Assembly: GCA_030386875.1 (NCBI GenBank)
Contig: CM059576.1
Span: 62,867,581-62,931,580, forward strand
Source of the DNA: Morinoia aosen
Lineage: Eukaryota; Arthropoda; Malacostraca; Amphipoda; Talitridae
Length of the DNA stretch: 64,000 nucleotides
Direction of reading: 5' to 3'
Below are positions 36,330-46,062 of the stretch, in pieces. Both the position numbers and the translations under genes were made by a program. The stretch's first letter is position 1; each line of letters opens with the position of its first letter. The notes beneath the pieces were generated by a model. It saw nothing but the letters and a program-made list of their open reading frames with translations. It had not been told where the DNA came from and made no database searches.

Positions 36330-36398
36330 AATGTATATAGAAGTAAATGTTTGGATATTCCTGAAAGTTTTCAAGTATTGAATTCAGTTGAGTTTTGA
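36330..36398. repeat. Dispersed repeat R, copy 2, left piece
   Basis: Matches copy 1 at about 23898-23970: 'attcct..aaa.gttttcaa' followed by 'attgaattcag.tgag.tttgaa.taatat'. The match stops at about 36398 and resumes beyond the LINE at about 42330. Confidence 0.6.
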
Positions 36399-36785
36399 AG
36401 TAATATGAGTGGAGTGAAACTAGCCTGCTAATTGTCTCACCACTAGGACGCAGATCTGTCAGGATGCCGACCAGGCAAGGGTTAGCTATTCAGGCTAAAT
36501 AGCTAGGCCCAGACATTAGGGTAAGGTGCGGGATGGACAAGTAACAATGTATTTAAAACATGGCAACTATAATAGACATAACACGTATAATCTCAGGACG
36601 TGTCTTGCGAGAGCCGTCTCTCTACACGAGATCGTAGCTCTTCTGCCGACTAAACACTCCGCAAAACACCTAAAGTACAATGGTAAAAGAGGGCGCAGGA
36701 TTACCCAAGCACGGTATAGAGACCATGGTACCATGATAGAGACCTACAAAAGCATCAGGCAAGAAGCCTAATTTAGCCTGCTCAT
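36399..36785. other. Unassigned segment next to the LINE B tail
   Basis: Less AT-rich than its surroundings. An 81-codon forward frame rich in Arg/His/Lys (36526-36771) is present but shows no domain. It may be sequence mobilised or rearranged together with LINE B, or an unrelated insertion. Confidence 0.35.
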
Positions 36786-37038
36786 GAACTTGAACTTGAA
36801 CTTGAACATGAGGGCCGACAGTGTCGGGGCCTTTGTAACGGCCTACAATTCCCTCCACAATTTTCACACAAAGAGTTCAGCGCCTGGTACCAGACTTGTC
36901 CACTAAACTACTCAGGATCTACGACCCTTGTCACAAGCCTCCATTGGAAGGCATCACCGGGACAGACAGTGTGTCAAAACACCATCCCCCGGCACATTGG
37001 GTTATTACAGCCCATTCTACCAGACTGGCTCATTCCAG

Positions 37039-40000
37039 TCACTGTCTCTTACTCCAGGCACGCACAAGAAACACTTTCATAGCCTCAGTGATACTCGCAT
37101 TACACTCCTGATCCAATCCAGCAAGACAGCTCATACCGCAATCATCTTCAGCACATCTGGCATTCCACTCATTCTCTCCATACTGCTCAGACACCACATT
37201 CATAAAACTCTCTCTCTCTTGCTCATACTTACTACATTCCAGCACAAAATGCTCAATTGTTTCCTCTACTCCACTATTACACTGCTGACATAATCTGTTA
37301 TTATTCTCATTCCATCTCCATGTACGTCTGTTCACACTCAATGACTTACATCTCACAGCAAACAAGAGTTGACTTCCAAAACTACCATCATAGAACAGCT
37401 CAAACTTAGGTGCTTTCTTTTTCATATACCAGTTAAGTGAAGGCTTCCGCATCATGCTAAGCTTCCACTTATTCAATCCATACTCTTTTGTTTGTCTCTC
37501 AATCTCTTTCTTCCACCTCTTGCAGTCCCACTCAGGCCCTACACCTCCTACATTTATTAAACTCCAGTCATCCACAGGTCTCCCAATTCTAACATGAATA
37601 ATCTTTTGCATACTGAGTTTCCTTGCATGCCCCCAACATACTTTCTCCCAATAGCTTACACTCAGATTCCATTCAAAGATTCGCCTTACCCACCTGCTAT
37701 TCTGCATTCTTTCAATTCTCACCTTATAATTCAGCACAGCTTTCATCATTCTTTCTGAAAATAGGCTCCACCCTAGGTCACCTCTAATGGCTTCTATAGC
37801 TGTCCATTTCGGAGCACCCAATGCTACACGTCCTATCTTATTTTGTATCACATCCAGCTTTTCAAGATCACTTCCATTCCAAGCAAGAGCACTCATACCA
37901 TACATGACACTAGGTACAGCAACATACTTCCACATTCCTCTCACACATTCGTACTTGTTTGCTCTGTATCTGGCCACACTGCCTAACCGTCCACTCCACT
38001 GCATTGCTTTAGCCACTTTCTCACCTTTAGTTCTAGTACATCCATCTTCACTCATCATACAACCTAGATATTTGTATTCTTTTGTTCTACCTATTCTGAT
38101 TTCTCCAATATTCCACAGTCTGTCTCTATCAGTCTCATCACTATTTATAACCATGACCTTACTTTTATCGGCACCAAAGTTCATCTTGAAATCTGTACTA
38201 TATCCATTCACAATGTCAAGCATCCTTTGTAGTTCATGACCACATTCACTAACCACAACCACATCATCAGCATTCAACAAACAGCTCAGTCTCTCATTAC
38301 CAACTTTCAGTCCTAAACCACTCCCTCTCAGTCGAACTGCTAATTCTTCTGTGTACAATCCAAACAACAGGGGGGACAGAGTACAGCCCTGTCTCACTCC
38401 TCTAACACTCCTCACTTGCCCTGTTTCCAAATTTCCTAACCTGTAGATAGCACTTGTGTTCTCATACAGACTCTGTACAATGTTCACTATTTTTCTGCTA
38501 AAACCAACTTTTCTCAAAATTTCAAACAGCCTAACCCGATCCACTCTGTCATACGCCTTTTCAATATCCAGGAATGCTAAATATACCTTCTTGTTATCCT
38601 TCTTCATTCGCTCAATTATTTCACTCACTACAAACAGATTATCCTCCCCCCGTCTATCTTGCCTAAAACCATTCTGTTCTTCTCCCAGGACTCCTAATTC
38701 CTCAACTAAATTTTTCATTCTCTCATTCAAAATACCACAAAAGATCTTACATACGGTGTCACCCAGTGCAATTGGTCTGTAATTTTTAAGTTCTTTCATA
38801 CTCTTATGTCCACCCTTATGCAACAGAACTACATTACACTTGTTCCAGTCATCCGGTACTCTTTCACTCTTCCATATCTCATCAAATAAACATTTCAACA
38901 TACTGACTACACTCTCTCCTCCACATTTATAGAACTCATATGGTATCTTATCAGGGCCACATGCCTTTCCATTTTTCACTTTCTTCAAAAAACTTACAAT
39001 CTCTTCACAAGTGATTTCGTCTTCCATTTGCAGTTCATGTTCATCTATCAGAAAATTTATTGGTTCATCATCTGTAACCTGCTCATTCATTCCACCAATG
39101 TCCTCCCAGTATTCTTCAACTGCTTTCACCATTTGCATCCTATCTTGCACACTGCAACCATTGACTACTAATTCATCAACTTGAACTTCACTACCTCTAT
39201 CATTACCTTGTATAAACCTATACCAATCTTTTATTCCATCTGGACCTTTCTTTCTTAGATTTTCAACTTGGTGTCTCTCTTCTTTAACCCTAGCCTCATT
39301 GATCATTCTCTTTACTTTCTTCTGCTGGTCCTTGTACTCATTCCATACACTCTGCCATTCATCCTCAGTAATTCTGCGTCTTTCATACATTTTCCTCATA
39401 CTGCGTTGTTTTTTATTTAAAGTCTTCCTTTTCGTTCGTTCTTCCTTTATCTCACTCGTAAACCACCTAGCATTCCCTGTACTTTTCCTGCATTTCATTC
39501 TACCGATCTTTTGCTCTGCCACATCATACAAGGTTCTTGCAATCTCCTTATTTAGGTCATTTACATTTCCACACCTGTTCCAGTTACATCTATTCAATTC
39601 ATTTCTAAATTCTTCCCAGTTTGCCATTTTAATACGCCAATTTTCTCTTACTCTGCTGGCCTTCTGCATCGGCTCCTTTCCACCCCAATTATATTCTAGT
39701 ACAAGCATTTTATGGTCACTATCAATATCAAAATCATCTTCATCTACGAACATTTCTTTGACACACTCTCTTGCTCTACTATTCACTATCATATAGTCAA
39801 TTGCAGTTTTACATTCCCTGCTTTGCCATGTATGCAAGCCATTTCCTATTGTTACATTTAGGTTCTCAAGTTCATTCTCATCACAGAAATCAATCAATTT
39901 TTGTCCATTTGCATTCACAGGCTCACCAAGTATACCAACATGGCCATTCATATCACCCATCAAAATCAGAGGGCATCTGCAATGCTCTTGCACAATTCTT

Positions 40001-40455
40001 GTTAATATTTCATATTTTTTTACATTCTCTTGATGAGCTAAAATACCATCAGTTGTCATATAGCATACAACCACAATAACACATTCTCTGGCATGCATTC
40101 TTTCACACTTTATTACTAACAGATCTTCACTCTCAGGTTCATTTCCAACAGGAATTTCTTCTAATTTCCAATTTAGAGCATTTTTTACAATGAGACCAAC
40201 TCCACCACCTCTTTTTTGCCAACTTACACGCCCTTTTCCAATCATGTAGTACTTACTCTCCTTACATTTTAAACTGACTCTATCACGCATTTGGGTCTCT
40301 ACTACACCAACACAATCCAAATCTCCATTCTCAAATTCTGCTACAAGGTCATTTAACTTTCCTGCATTCCATCCACGCACATTTATACATCCAAACCTTA
40401 CAACACTATTGGACAATGCACGACATTTTTCATTTTTGCTCTGACAGCTTTCCAT
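37039..40455 (-). CDS. LINE ORF2: endonuclease and reverse transcriptase (NADD variant)
   Basis: An uninterrupted 1138-codon frame. The N-terminal third is an APE-type endonuclease that nicks target DNA (FGCINVRGWN, VVETQM, MGDMNGHVG, IDYMIVN, SDHKML). The centre is the reverse transcriptase (NYRPIALGDT, QNGFRQDRRGEDN, YLAFLDIEKAYDRVD, GVRQGCTLSPLLFG). The C-terminal end has a C-x2-C..H-x4-C segment (QQCNSG..EHFVLEC). The catalytic box, normally Y/FADD, reads LLNADDVVVV because codon 38274-38272 is AAT; copy A has TAT (Tyr). The two aspartates remain, but Asn at this position should hurt nucleotide binding. The ATG at 40455 follows the ORF1 stop with no gap. Strongly biased antisense frames here are shadows. 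Confidence 0.93.
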   Translation of the reverse strand: MESCQSKNEKCRALSNSVVRFGCINVRGWNAGKLNDLVAEFENGDLDCVGVVETQMRDRVSLKCKESKYYMIGKGRVSWQKRGGGVGLIVKNALNWKLEEIPVGNEPESEDLLVIKCERMHARECVIVVVCYMTTDGILAHQENVKKYEILTRIVQEHCRCPLILMGDMNGHVGILGEPVNANGQKLIDFCDENELENLNVTIGNGLHTWQSRECKTAIDYMIVNSRARECVKEMFVDEDDFDIDSDHKMLVLEYNWGGKEPMQKASRVRENWRIKMANWEEFRNELNRCNWNRCGNVNDLNKEIARTLYDVAEQKIGRMKCRKSTGNARWFTSEIKEERTKRKTLNKKQRSMRKMYERRRITEDEWQSVWNEYKDQQKKVKRMINEARVKEERHQVENLRKKGPDGIKDWYRFIQGNDRGSEVQVDELVVNGCSVQDRMQMVKAVEEYWEDIGGMNEQVTDDEPINFLIDEHELQMEDEITCEEIVSFLKKVKNGKACGPDKIPYEFYKCGGESVVSMLKCLFDEIWKSERVPDDWNKCNVVLLHKGGHKSMKELKNYRPIALGDTVCKIFCGILNERMKNLVEELGVLGEEQNGFRQDRRGEDNLFVVSEIIERMKKDNKKVYLAFLDIEKAYDRVDRVRLFEILRKVGFSRKIVNIVQSLYENTSAIYRLGNLETGQVRSVRGVRQGCTLSPLLFGLYTEELAVRLRGSGLGLKVGNERLSCLLNADDVVVVSECGHELQRMLDIVNGYSTDFKMNFGADKSKVMVINSDETDRDRLWNIGEIRIGRTKEYKYLGCMMSEDGCTRTKGEKVAKAMQWSGRLGSVARYRANKYECVRGMWKYVAVPSVMYGMSALAWNGSDLEKLDVIQNKIGRVALGAPKWTAIEAIRGDLGWSLFSERMMKAVLNYKVRIERMQNSRWVRRIFEWNLSVSYWEKVCWGHARKLSMQKIIHVRIGRPVDDWSLINVGGVGPEWDCKRWKKEIERQTKEYGLNKWKLSMMRKPSLNWYMKKKAPKFELFYDGSFGSQLLFAVRCKSLSVNRRTWRWNENNNRLCQQCNSGVEETIEHFVLECSKYEQERESFMNVVSEQYGENEWNARCAEDDCGMSCLAGLDQECNASITEAMKVFLVRAWSKRQ

Positions 40456-41631
40456 TCATCCAGTTCCACCTTCCATTACAATATGAGTACACCCAATCCA
40501 CTGGATGTATCTCCTGGAGAGTTTCATCTCACCTTCTTGAGTAAGGTGGACTCCATCTCCACGAAAACACCCACTCTGGATCAGGTTATCCATATCAAGG
40601 AAGCTGGAACCCATTTCACGCTTTCTCATACTCTCAGCTTTCATACTCATAATCCTTTTATGCACTTCCCTATTCACCTCCTTTCGCACCCTTTCATACT
40701 CCTCACCACATGCAGGCCTTCTCAGCAGACTGGTCACAGCCACTCTTACATTCTTCTTTCGCGCCCTTTCAACAACATTCATAATTGCATTCACCGTACG
40801 CTCTCTCCCACATTCAAGCAATCCATTGCCACCTCCTTGCAGTACAACCATCCCTTCATCCATTCCATCTATCACTTCCTCAGCATGCCTACAAATCTCA
40901 TTCACTCCCTTTCCTCTCATGCTCGTACATCCACTACGGTCAGTCATACTCACAAACCTATCAACATTCTTCACCATGCTGTCACCACATATTCTAATTG
41001 TAGGTCTCACTCTCCCTTTCATACTACTCTTTCGTTCAACTCTTCCACTCACATCACTCTTTCCATCCATCTTCCTTTCATTCACTTCCACTACAGGCGC
41101 CTGCACCTCATGTGGCATATCAACAGGTTGCTCCTTCACTCTCTTCCCATTCGTACTTCTTTCATCATGCTCATTCATCCTTCTACTCTCAGCTGGCACA
41201 TTTGCACCACCATTCACTTCATTTATTGCATTCACACTCCTTGCACCATCATCCACTTCATTTGCACTCCTTGCACCATCATCCACTTCATTTGCACTCC
41301 TTTCACCACCACCATTTACCTCTTCATTCACTGCATTTGCACCATTCTTATTCTTTCCTTCATTCAACTTCCTTTCATCCTTCAAATCAGCCTCTAAAGC
41401 AACCATCAGAATTGTCAATCTCTCAACCTCCTCTTCCAACTTCTTTCTCTCGTCATTCAAACATTTCCAGCACGTAAACACAAGATCATTCAACTTCCTC
41501 CGACTCATCTCTCTCAAACCTTTGCATGCATCTATATCTACCCACTCTTTACAAGTCATGCACTCAATCTCCTCATCCATTCCACTTGCACCTCCCTTCC
41601 TACGACCAGTCCTATTTCTTGCCATCCTCAA
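40456..41631 (-). CDS. LINE ORF1: cysteine cluster plus SGNH-type esterase
   Basis: 391 codons. Near the N-terminus is a C-x2-C...C-x2-C cluster (CMTCKEWVDIDAC, FTCWKC) resembling a PHD-type finger. A charged coiled-coil-like stretch follows (about residues 55-90: ERLTILMVALEADLKDERK), then a repetitive acidic-Asn region with repeats of ANEVDDGARS. The C-terminal half has SGNH hydrolase blocks: ICGDSM (catalytic Ser), LQGGGNGL, and DGVHLTQEGE (Asp-x-x-His). ORF1 esterases of this kind are known from CR1/L2-group LINEs, where they are thought to aid particle or membrane association. The stop TGA abuts the ORF2 ATG. No breaks. Confidence 0.88.
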   Translation of the reverse strand: MRMARNRTGRRKGGASGMDEEIECMTCKEWVDIDACKGLREMSRRKLNDLVFTCWKCLNDERKKLEEEVERLTILMVALEADLKDERKLNEGKNKNGANAVNEEVNGGGERSANEVDDGARSANEVDDGARSVNAINEVNGGANVPAESRRMNEHDERSTNGKRVKEQPVDMPHEVQAPVVEVNERKMDGKSDVSGRVERKSSMKGRVRPTIRICGDSMVKNVDRFVSMTDRSGCTSMRGKGVNEICRHAEEVIDGMDEGMVVLQGGGNGLLECGRERTVNAIMNVVERARKKNVRVAVTSLLRRPACGEEYERVRKEVNREVHKRIMSMKAESMRKREMGSSFLDMDNLIQSGCFRGDGVHLTQEGEMKLSRRYIQWIGCTHIVMEGGTG

Positions 41632-42329
41632 ACACAGACTTCTATCTCAGTACAAATTTCACAGGCAGAAGAAGTCTTCACTCACCAAATCTACTGAAAA
41701 TCAAGTTATCAAAAAAAAAAAAAGAAACAAAAACGTTTCCTACTACTCACAGTCACTCTCTACAATGTCACACACTATACTCTTTATATGCAAAGAAAGC
41801 TTAACTACCAGTCAAAACACCTCAGTCAAAAATTGCAAGTCACCACACCAAAGTCCAATGCTCAGTCTCAACTCTCACGCAACAACAAAACTACTCTCAC
41901 GAGCACTACATACAAAGTCACACACTGTACTCACGTGAATATACAAACTATACCATTTTTTAGCAACTTCACTTTAATTCACCACAATATTCGTCGGAGT
42001 CAATATAAACCATGTGGTTGGTGTTTGTTTATACAGCGTTCCCATCTACTCAGCTCGCAGAGTTTAAATACCTCATAGTCAAGTGCACAGCATGAAGGTC
42101 TTAACGCAACAGTCTTGCAAACGTTAACGTTGGCTTCCGAAATCCGAATAACTTAACAGGCGGTTGAAGTATGGACCGCTACGCACCGTACAGCACTACC
42201 CGCAAGATACAAAACACGTTGTGGAATAATTTCACTACACAAAAACGAAAAAAAGAAAAGAATAACAGTTTATTTCCAATAGAGATGGTACAAAAGTACC
42301 ATCATTGGTTTTTAAAATGTTGCTAGCAT

Positions 42330-44000
42330 AAGCTAGCAGCTGAAACAATAAATTGCGATTTTGCATTAATTTTGTTGATATTCTTTCTCATTATTACGAT
42401 GTTTGGTAATACCATATTGTGAACCTCTGTAGAAAACATATTTTTTTAAATAATGTTTTTAACCTCCATGCACTTGGTTAAATTCTTGTGCTTATCTAAA
42501 TTAGTCTCAAAATTAATTTACGTAATACTCAAAATTTCGAATCTTTCTCCAGCAATATCAATCATTTGAGTTCTATGAGCTTCAACACAATGTTCTGGAA
42601 AATAAAAACATCTTGAAACGAAGAGAGACCAGCAAAGCACTGACAATGATAGAATCTCGACTCTTCGATTACTCGGGCTTTTCGTGCACTGTAGTCTGTA
42701 CAACTTTGTCTTTGCTCGTCGTAGCCGTGTGTCTATAGGCCCTGCCCGCCGTGCGGGAAACGAAGGTTCGAAGTCCCGGCGCTGGATGGCGATTTTCTCT
42801 GATGGGTATAGGGGAAAATTTCAAAGCACAATGCCCCACTCTACCCAGGTGTCTGAAATGGATACCGGTCTTGACCGGGGGAAAGCATCATGGCGTCCTG
42901 GCGTTAGTTATAAGGCATTTGAAAATCCAATGTACAAGGTGATATGTATCAGGCTTGAAATTGGAAATAAAGCATCCGTAGATGCCTTCATTATTTTTTT
43001 TTTCTCGCGAATCCGGACGAATCCTTCAAAAGTTCTCAGCTTACTCTCGTCGTTGTGTGCAACACAACGTAATTTGAAAATATATGCATTTATTCAAAAA
43101 AATTGATACTGTGTTATTGACATATAAGCTGTTACTTACAATAGCTTCTTGAGGACCAAACGTCAAAAATTACCTTTTTTAAAATCAAACTCATATGCAC
43201 AGTTAATCTTCTCATACCAAAGAAAAACTGTAGAGAAAGCATGGAAAATATATCTCTAAAATTCATTTTCTTACGATGAAGCGCTGTTTCGATGTAACTC
43301 AAACTACTACGACTGACAATAATGAGTTGCGTGTTTTTCTAACAGGCCCTTTACGCGATAATATTTCATTCAAATCTTGTTAAAATATTTCACAGGAATT
43401 GAAAAAACTAGCAAGCAAAATCTCATTCGTATTGCGTGAGTAACCGGTAAAATAATAATAATGAATAATAATTTTGTGGTCCTCAGAACGTTAGGCAATA
43501 ACACCGGCATGTGTATTTACTTATATAAAGACTACAAATCTTCAAACTAGTTACACAACTGCTGCACATTCTGCCGAATATCTTCTTAAAACATTGGTTA
43601 CTTACGAATAAAAGAGGTAAAAAACTACAATTGGCGAACTCACCGAATCAGAATAAAAGTGAGTAGAAACGCTTCAGCGCACCCACACTTTTTAACCTTC
43701 AAAAGTTTAATGACGCGATTTTCAAATAATTAGCGTCAGCGCAATGACTACGGATGGGTTTGTCAGTGGTCACTTAAATATCAAAGCACTGGTTGCAATT
43801 GTAAATGGAACATTCAATGTCTCCACAAATTGCGAAACATGTTTAGAGTCATTAATTGTATTTTTCCAAACAATTTTTCTCCTCTGGCATTGAACAAGAA
43901 CAAAAAACTGTAATGTAGGAAATTTTTGTACAACATTCAAAATTGAATTTTGAAATATGTTATCGTAACTTACATTTATCAACTGGCATTACTCAACACA
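42330..44000. repeat. Dispersed repeat R, copy 2, right piece
   Basis: Collinear with R copy 1 from 'ttgatatt.tt..cattatta' and 'gcacttggttaaatt.ttgtgcttatctaaattagtctcaaaattaa' to 'ggtcctcagaa', and with R copy 3 further right ('acccacactt', 'acattcaatgtctc'). It is interrupted by a tRNA-like SINE at 42719-43003. The left piece of this copy is at 36330-36398. Confidence 0.72.
42719..43003 (+). mobile_element. tRNA-like SINE with poly-T tail
   Basis: About 285 bp absent from R copies 1 and 3 at the equivalent place, flanked by CTCG at 42715-42718 and 43004-43007. The head contains a box-B-like GGTTCGAAGTCC (about 42763-42774) and a weak A-box candidate near 42721. The body is unrelated to family S, and the tail ends in 'ttattttttttttt'. 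The 140-codon frame across it is chance. An internal pol III promoter is inferred from the boxes. Confidence 0.72.
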
Positions 44001-45603
44001 GAGTGCCATGTTAAATATTTTGTTTTACGATGATTGTAGTTCATAATTTTATTATATTTGAAATTCTTATGAGTTCAATTGAGGACGTTTTATATTAGGA
44101 AATCTTTAAACCCCAATATGTTTGTAATAAAGCATCTCATGTATCACAATTTTTGGAATGAACGGGTTTTCTTCTTTTCTTATGTCATCTAACTTCATCG
44201 AGAAATATCCAGTAAAAACTTCGGTAGAGCAATTTCATCGGATATCAAATATCTAATAAATTTACAATGAATCACATATATCAATGTTGAAATTATCTGT
44301 GAGATGGATTTTATTAATATACATAGATGTTCTCTTTGTGTATTTCATACCTAAAAACCGTTAATTGCATTAACGAACAACAAAAGAAAATCATTCCCAA
44401 ATACCTGTTCATGACACCCACTGTCATTTCAAATGTCAAGCTTCGCTCACATTACATTTTTTAGCCCTAATGCTTAATATTTGATTTCAAGCCACCAAAT
44501 TGGTTGGCAGAAATTGGTTTTCTTTAACTCCATGACGTGATTAAGTAAAAATGAAATTAATAAAGAGTATCATACAACTTACTCTAAGACAAACCGAAAT
44601 AATATGTGAATATTTACTCACTCTAAAGGAAAAACGGAATAACCATATAATTATTCAACATCAAGTATGCTCTACCATGCATACAGCTGCTAGGTAGCTG
44701 CGGCGCGGAAGGAACAGCGCTCCGGAGCAAATGGAACTCTCGGAAGTTCATTTTTCATGAACGAGCTCAATTTGTGTCTCGTACAAGGCCCAATAGCGAA
44801 TCATTCTCGTAAGAATAGCATTACGGTATTCTTCCCCGTCTCGTTCACGGGGAACAATAATGAATAACTACTACTCTGAAGGGGTTTTTGACGAAAAAAT
44901 TTACCTTTTCTTAAAGCTGAAAGTTTTTTTTTCCAATGGAATAACTTGAAGGCAATTTAAAGCAAGATATATGGTATAAAAATGTCTTTTAATGCGATGA
45001 ATGACGTTTCCTTGGAAAGCATTCGTTCGTCCGAACTTCGTCGGCGCGGTCTCGCTCATCAGTTCATTAAACATGGTCTGAAAAGGTGTGCGACGCTCCT
45101 ATCACTCGATCCAGTCTACGTTTATTCTTTCACGTATAAAAGGAAAAATGTATATAAAAAAGGTTATTTTTCTGATGAAACCTTTTATAAACTAATTTTA
45201 AGTTATATTTGTTCCAATATATGGTGCCAATTTTGATTATAAGGTACTTCAAAATAGTTCACAGAAATTCCCTGGATTGCTACATCAAGTTCCAATTTGC
45301 CATTGTGTCCAGGCATAAAAAAGTTCCCTGAAATTCTTCCCTGTTGCTACTAGACCTTAAACAGGAGAGATAGCAATTCTGAACGGAAATGCTGCAACTC
45401 ATGGTAGAAAAAACATCATGCAAAACTTTTTGTAAACATCAAGGAGCTCTGCTCTGGATAAGTCTGAAAACTTAATTGCACTATCTTTCTAGACTATTTT
45501 CATTTTTAGTATGTGATTTTTTTTATTTCTGCCTCTTCTAACTGTTGAGTAGCACCATTAGGTCTTTTTTGTTGATTTATGCTGTGATGCTATTGTTTGC
45601 GCA
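44001..45603. other. No gene recognised
   Basis: Mostly AT-rich. A patch at 44695-45120 is GC-richer, and an 84-codon forward frame (44982-45236) begins with Arg-rich sequence, but no domain was recognised. Confidence 0.4.
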
Positions 45604-45611
45604 AAAAGATA

Positions 45612-46054
45612 GGTAAATGTCAAGGAGAAACTGCTAATCGATGTTCGAATTTTTGTTGCAATAAAACACTTTTCTTCTATACACTTTCCGATAGAAATGA
45701 GTTTTTTATGAGTAATAGAGGTAGATTACTTACCGCAATCTAGTCTTTCCAGAAGGGAAAAATTGTTTTGAGAGGAGACTCCGATAAAATCCGTTTTGAC
45801 GCGCTCGAATTATCGCTACGTTAAGTTATATTAAGTTAGTTGACGTTACCTTAACTTGCTTTAGGTTACATTAGGTAAGGTTGGGTATGATTAGATCAGT
45901 TCAGTTTTGTTACGGTACGTCACCGCTATAACTCTTTAAATACTCACTTCCCCAAAAAGTGAATGGAATAAAAGTTGTTTATTTCGATGTAATTGCCATG
46001 ATTTTGACAACAAAATTTTGAAAATCGATTAGTACCTTCTCCTTAACATTTACC
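45612..46054. mobile_element. Palindromic fold-back element, family F2, copy b
   Basis: Begins GGTAAATGTCAAGGAGAA and ends with the inverse. Flanking octamers AAAAGATA and AAAATATC agree at 6 of 8 positions. Arm blocks match F2 copy a ('acttttcttctatacacttt', 'ataacaactttta'-like, 'cttaccgcaatc.agtcttt'). It is smaller and more diverged than copy a. The centre contains a GGTTA/TTACC-rich patch (45830-45910). Confidence 0.75.
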
Positions 46055-46062
46055 AAAATATC

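Larger units (their letters stand above)
36786..42260 (-). mobile_element. CR1/L2-like LINE, copy B, full length
   Basis: Minus-strand element with a 5' region (about 42260-41632), ORF1 (41631-40456), ORF2 (40455-37039), and a 3' region ending in the (TTCAAG)n tail at 36786-36806. ORF1 with a cysteine cluster and SGNH-esterase motifs, plus ORF2 with APE endonuclease and RT and no RNase H, is the layout of the CR1/L2 group. The 5' end is an estimate and no target duplication was found, possibly because the flank at 36399-36785 is rearranged. Confidence 0.9.

Noticed and set aside
36526..36771. 81-codon basic frame as a gene
   Set aside because: No domain, splice context or homologous copy in the window; kept only as an unassigned segment.
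40826..41938. 370-codon forward frame plus others opposite ORF1
   Set aside because: Antisense shadow of LINE ORF1; composition follows from the reverse strand.
36770..42330. Target-site duplication for LINE B
   Set aside because: No matching word was found by eye on both sides; 'agcctgct' near 36416 and 36773 is on one side only.
42684..43106. 140-codon forward frame
   Set aside because: Runs across the tRNA-like SINE and both flanks; chance reading.
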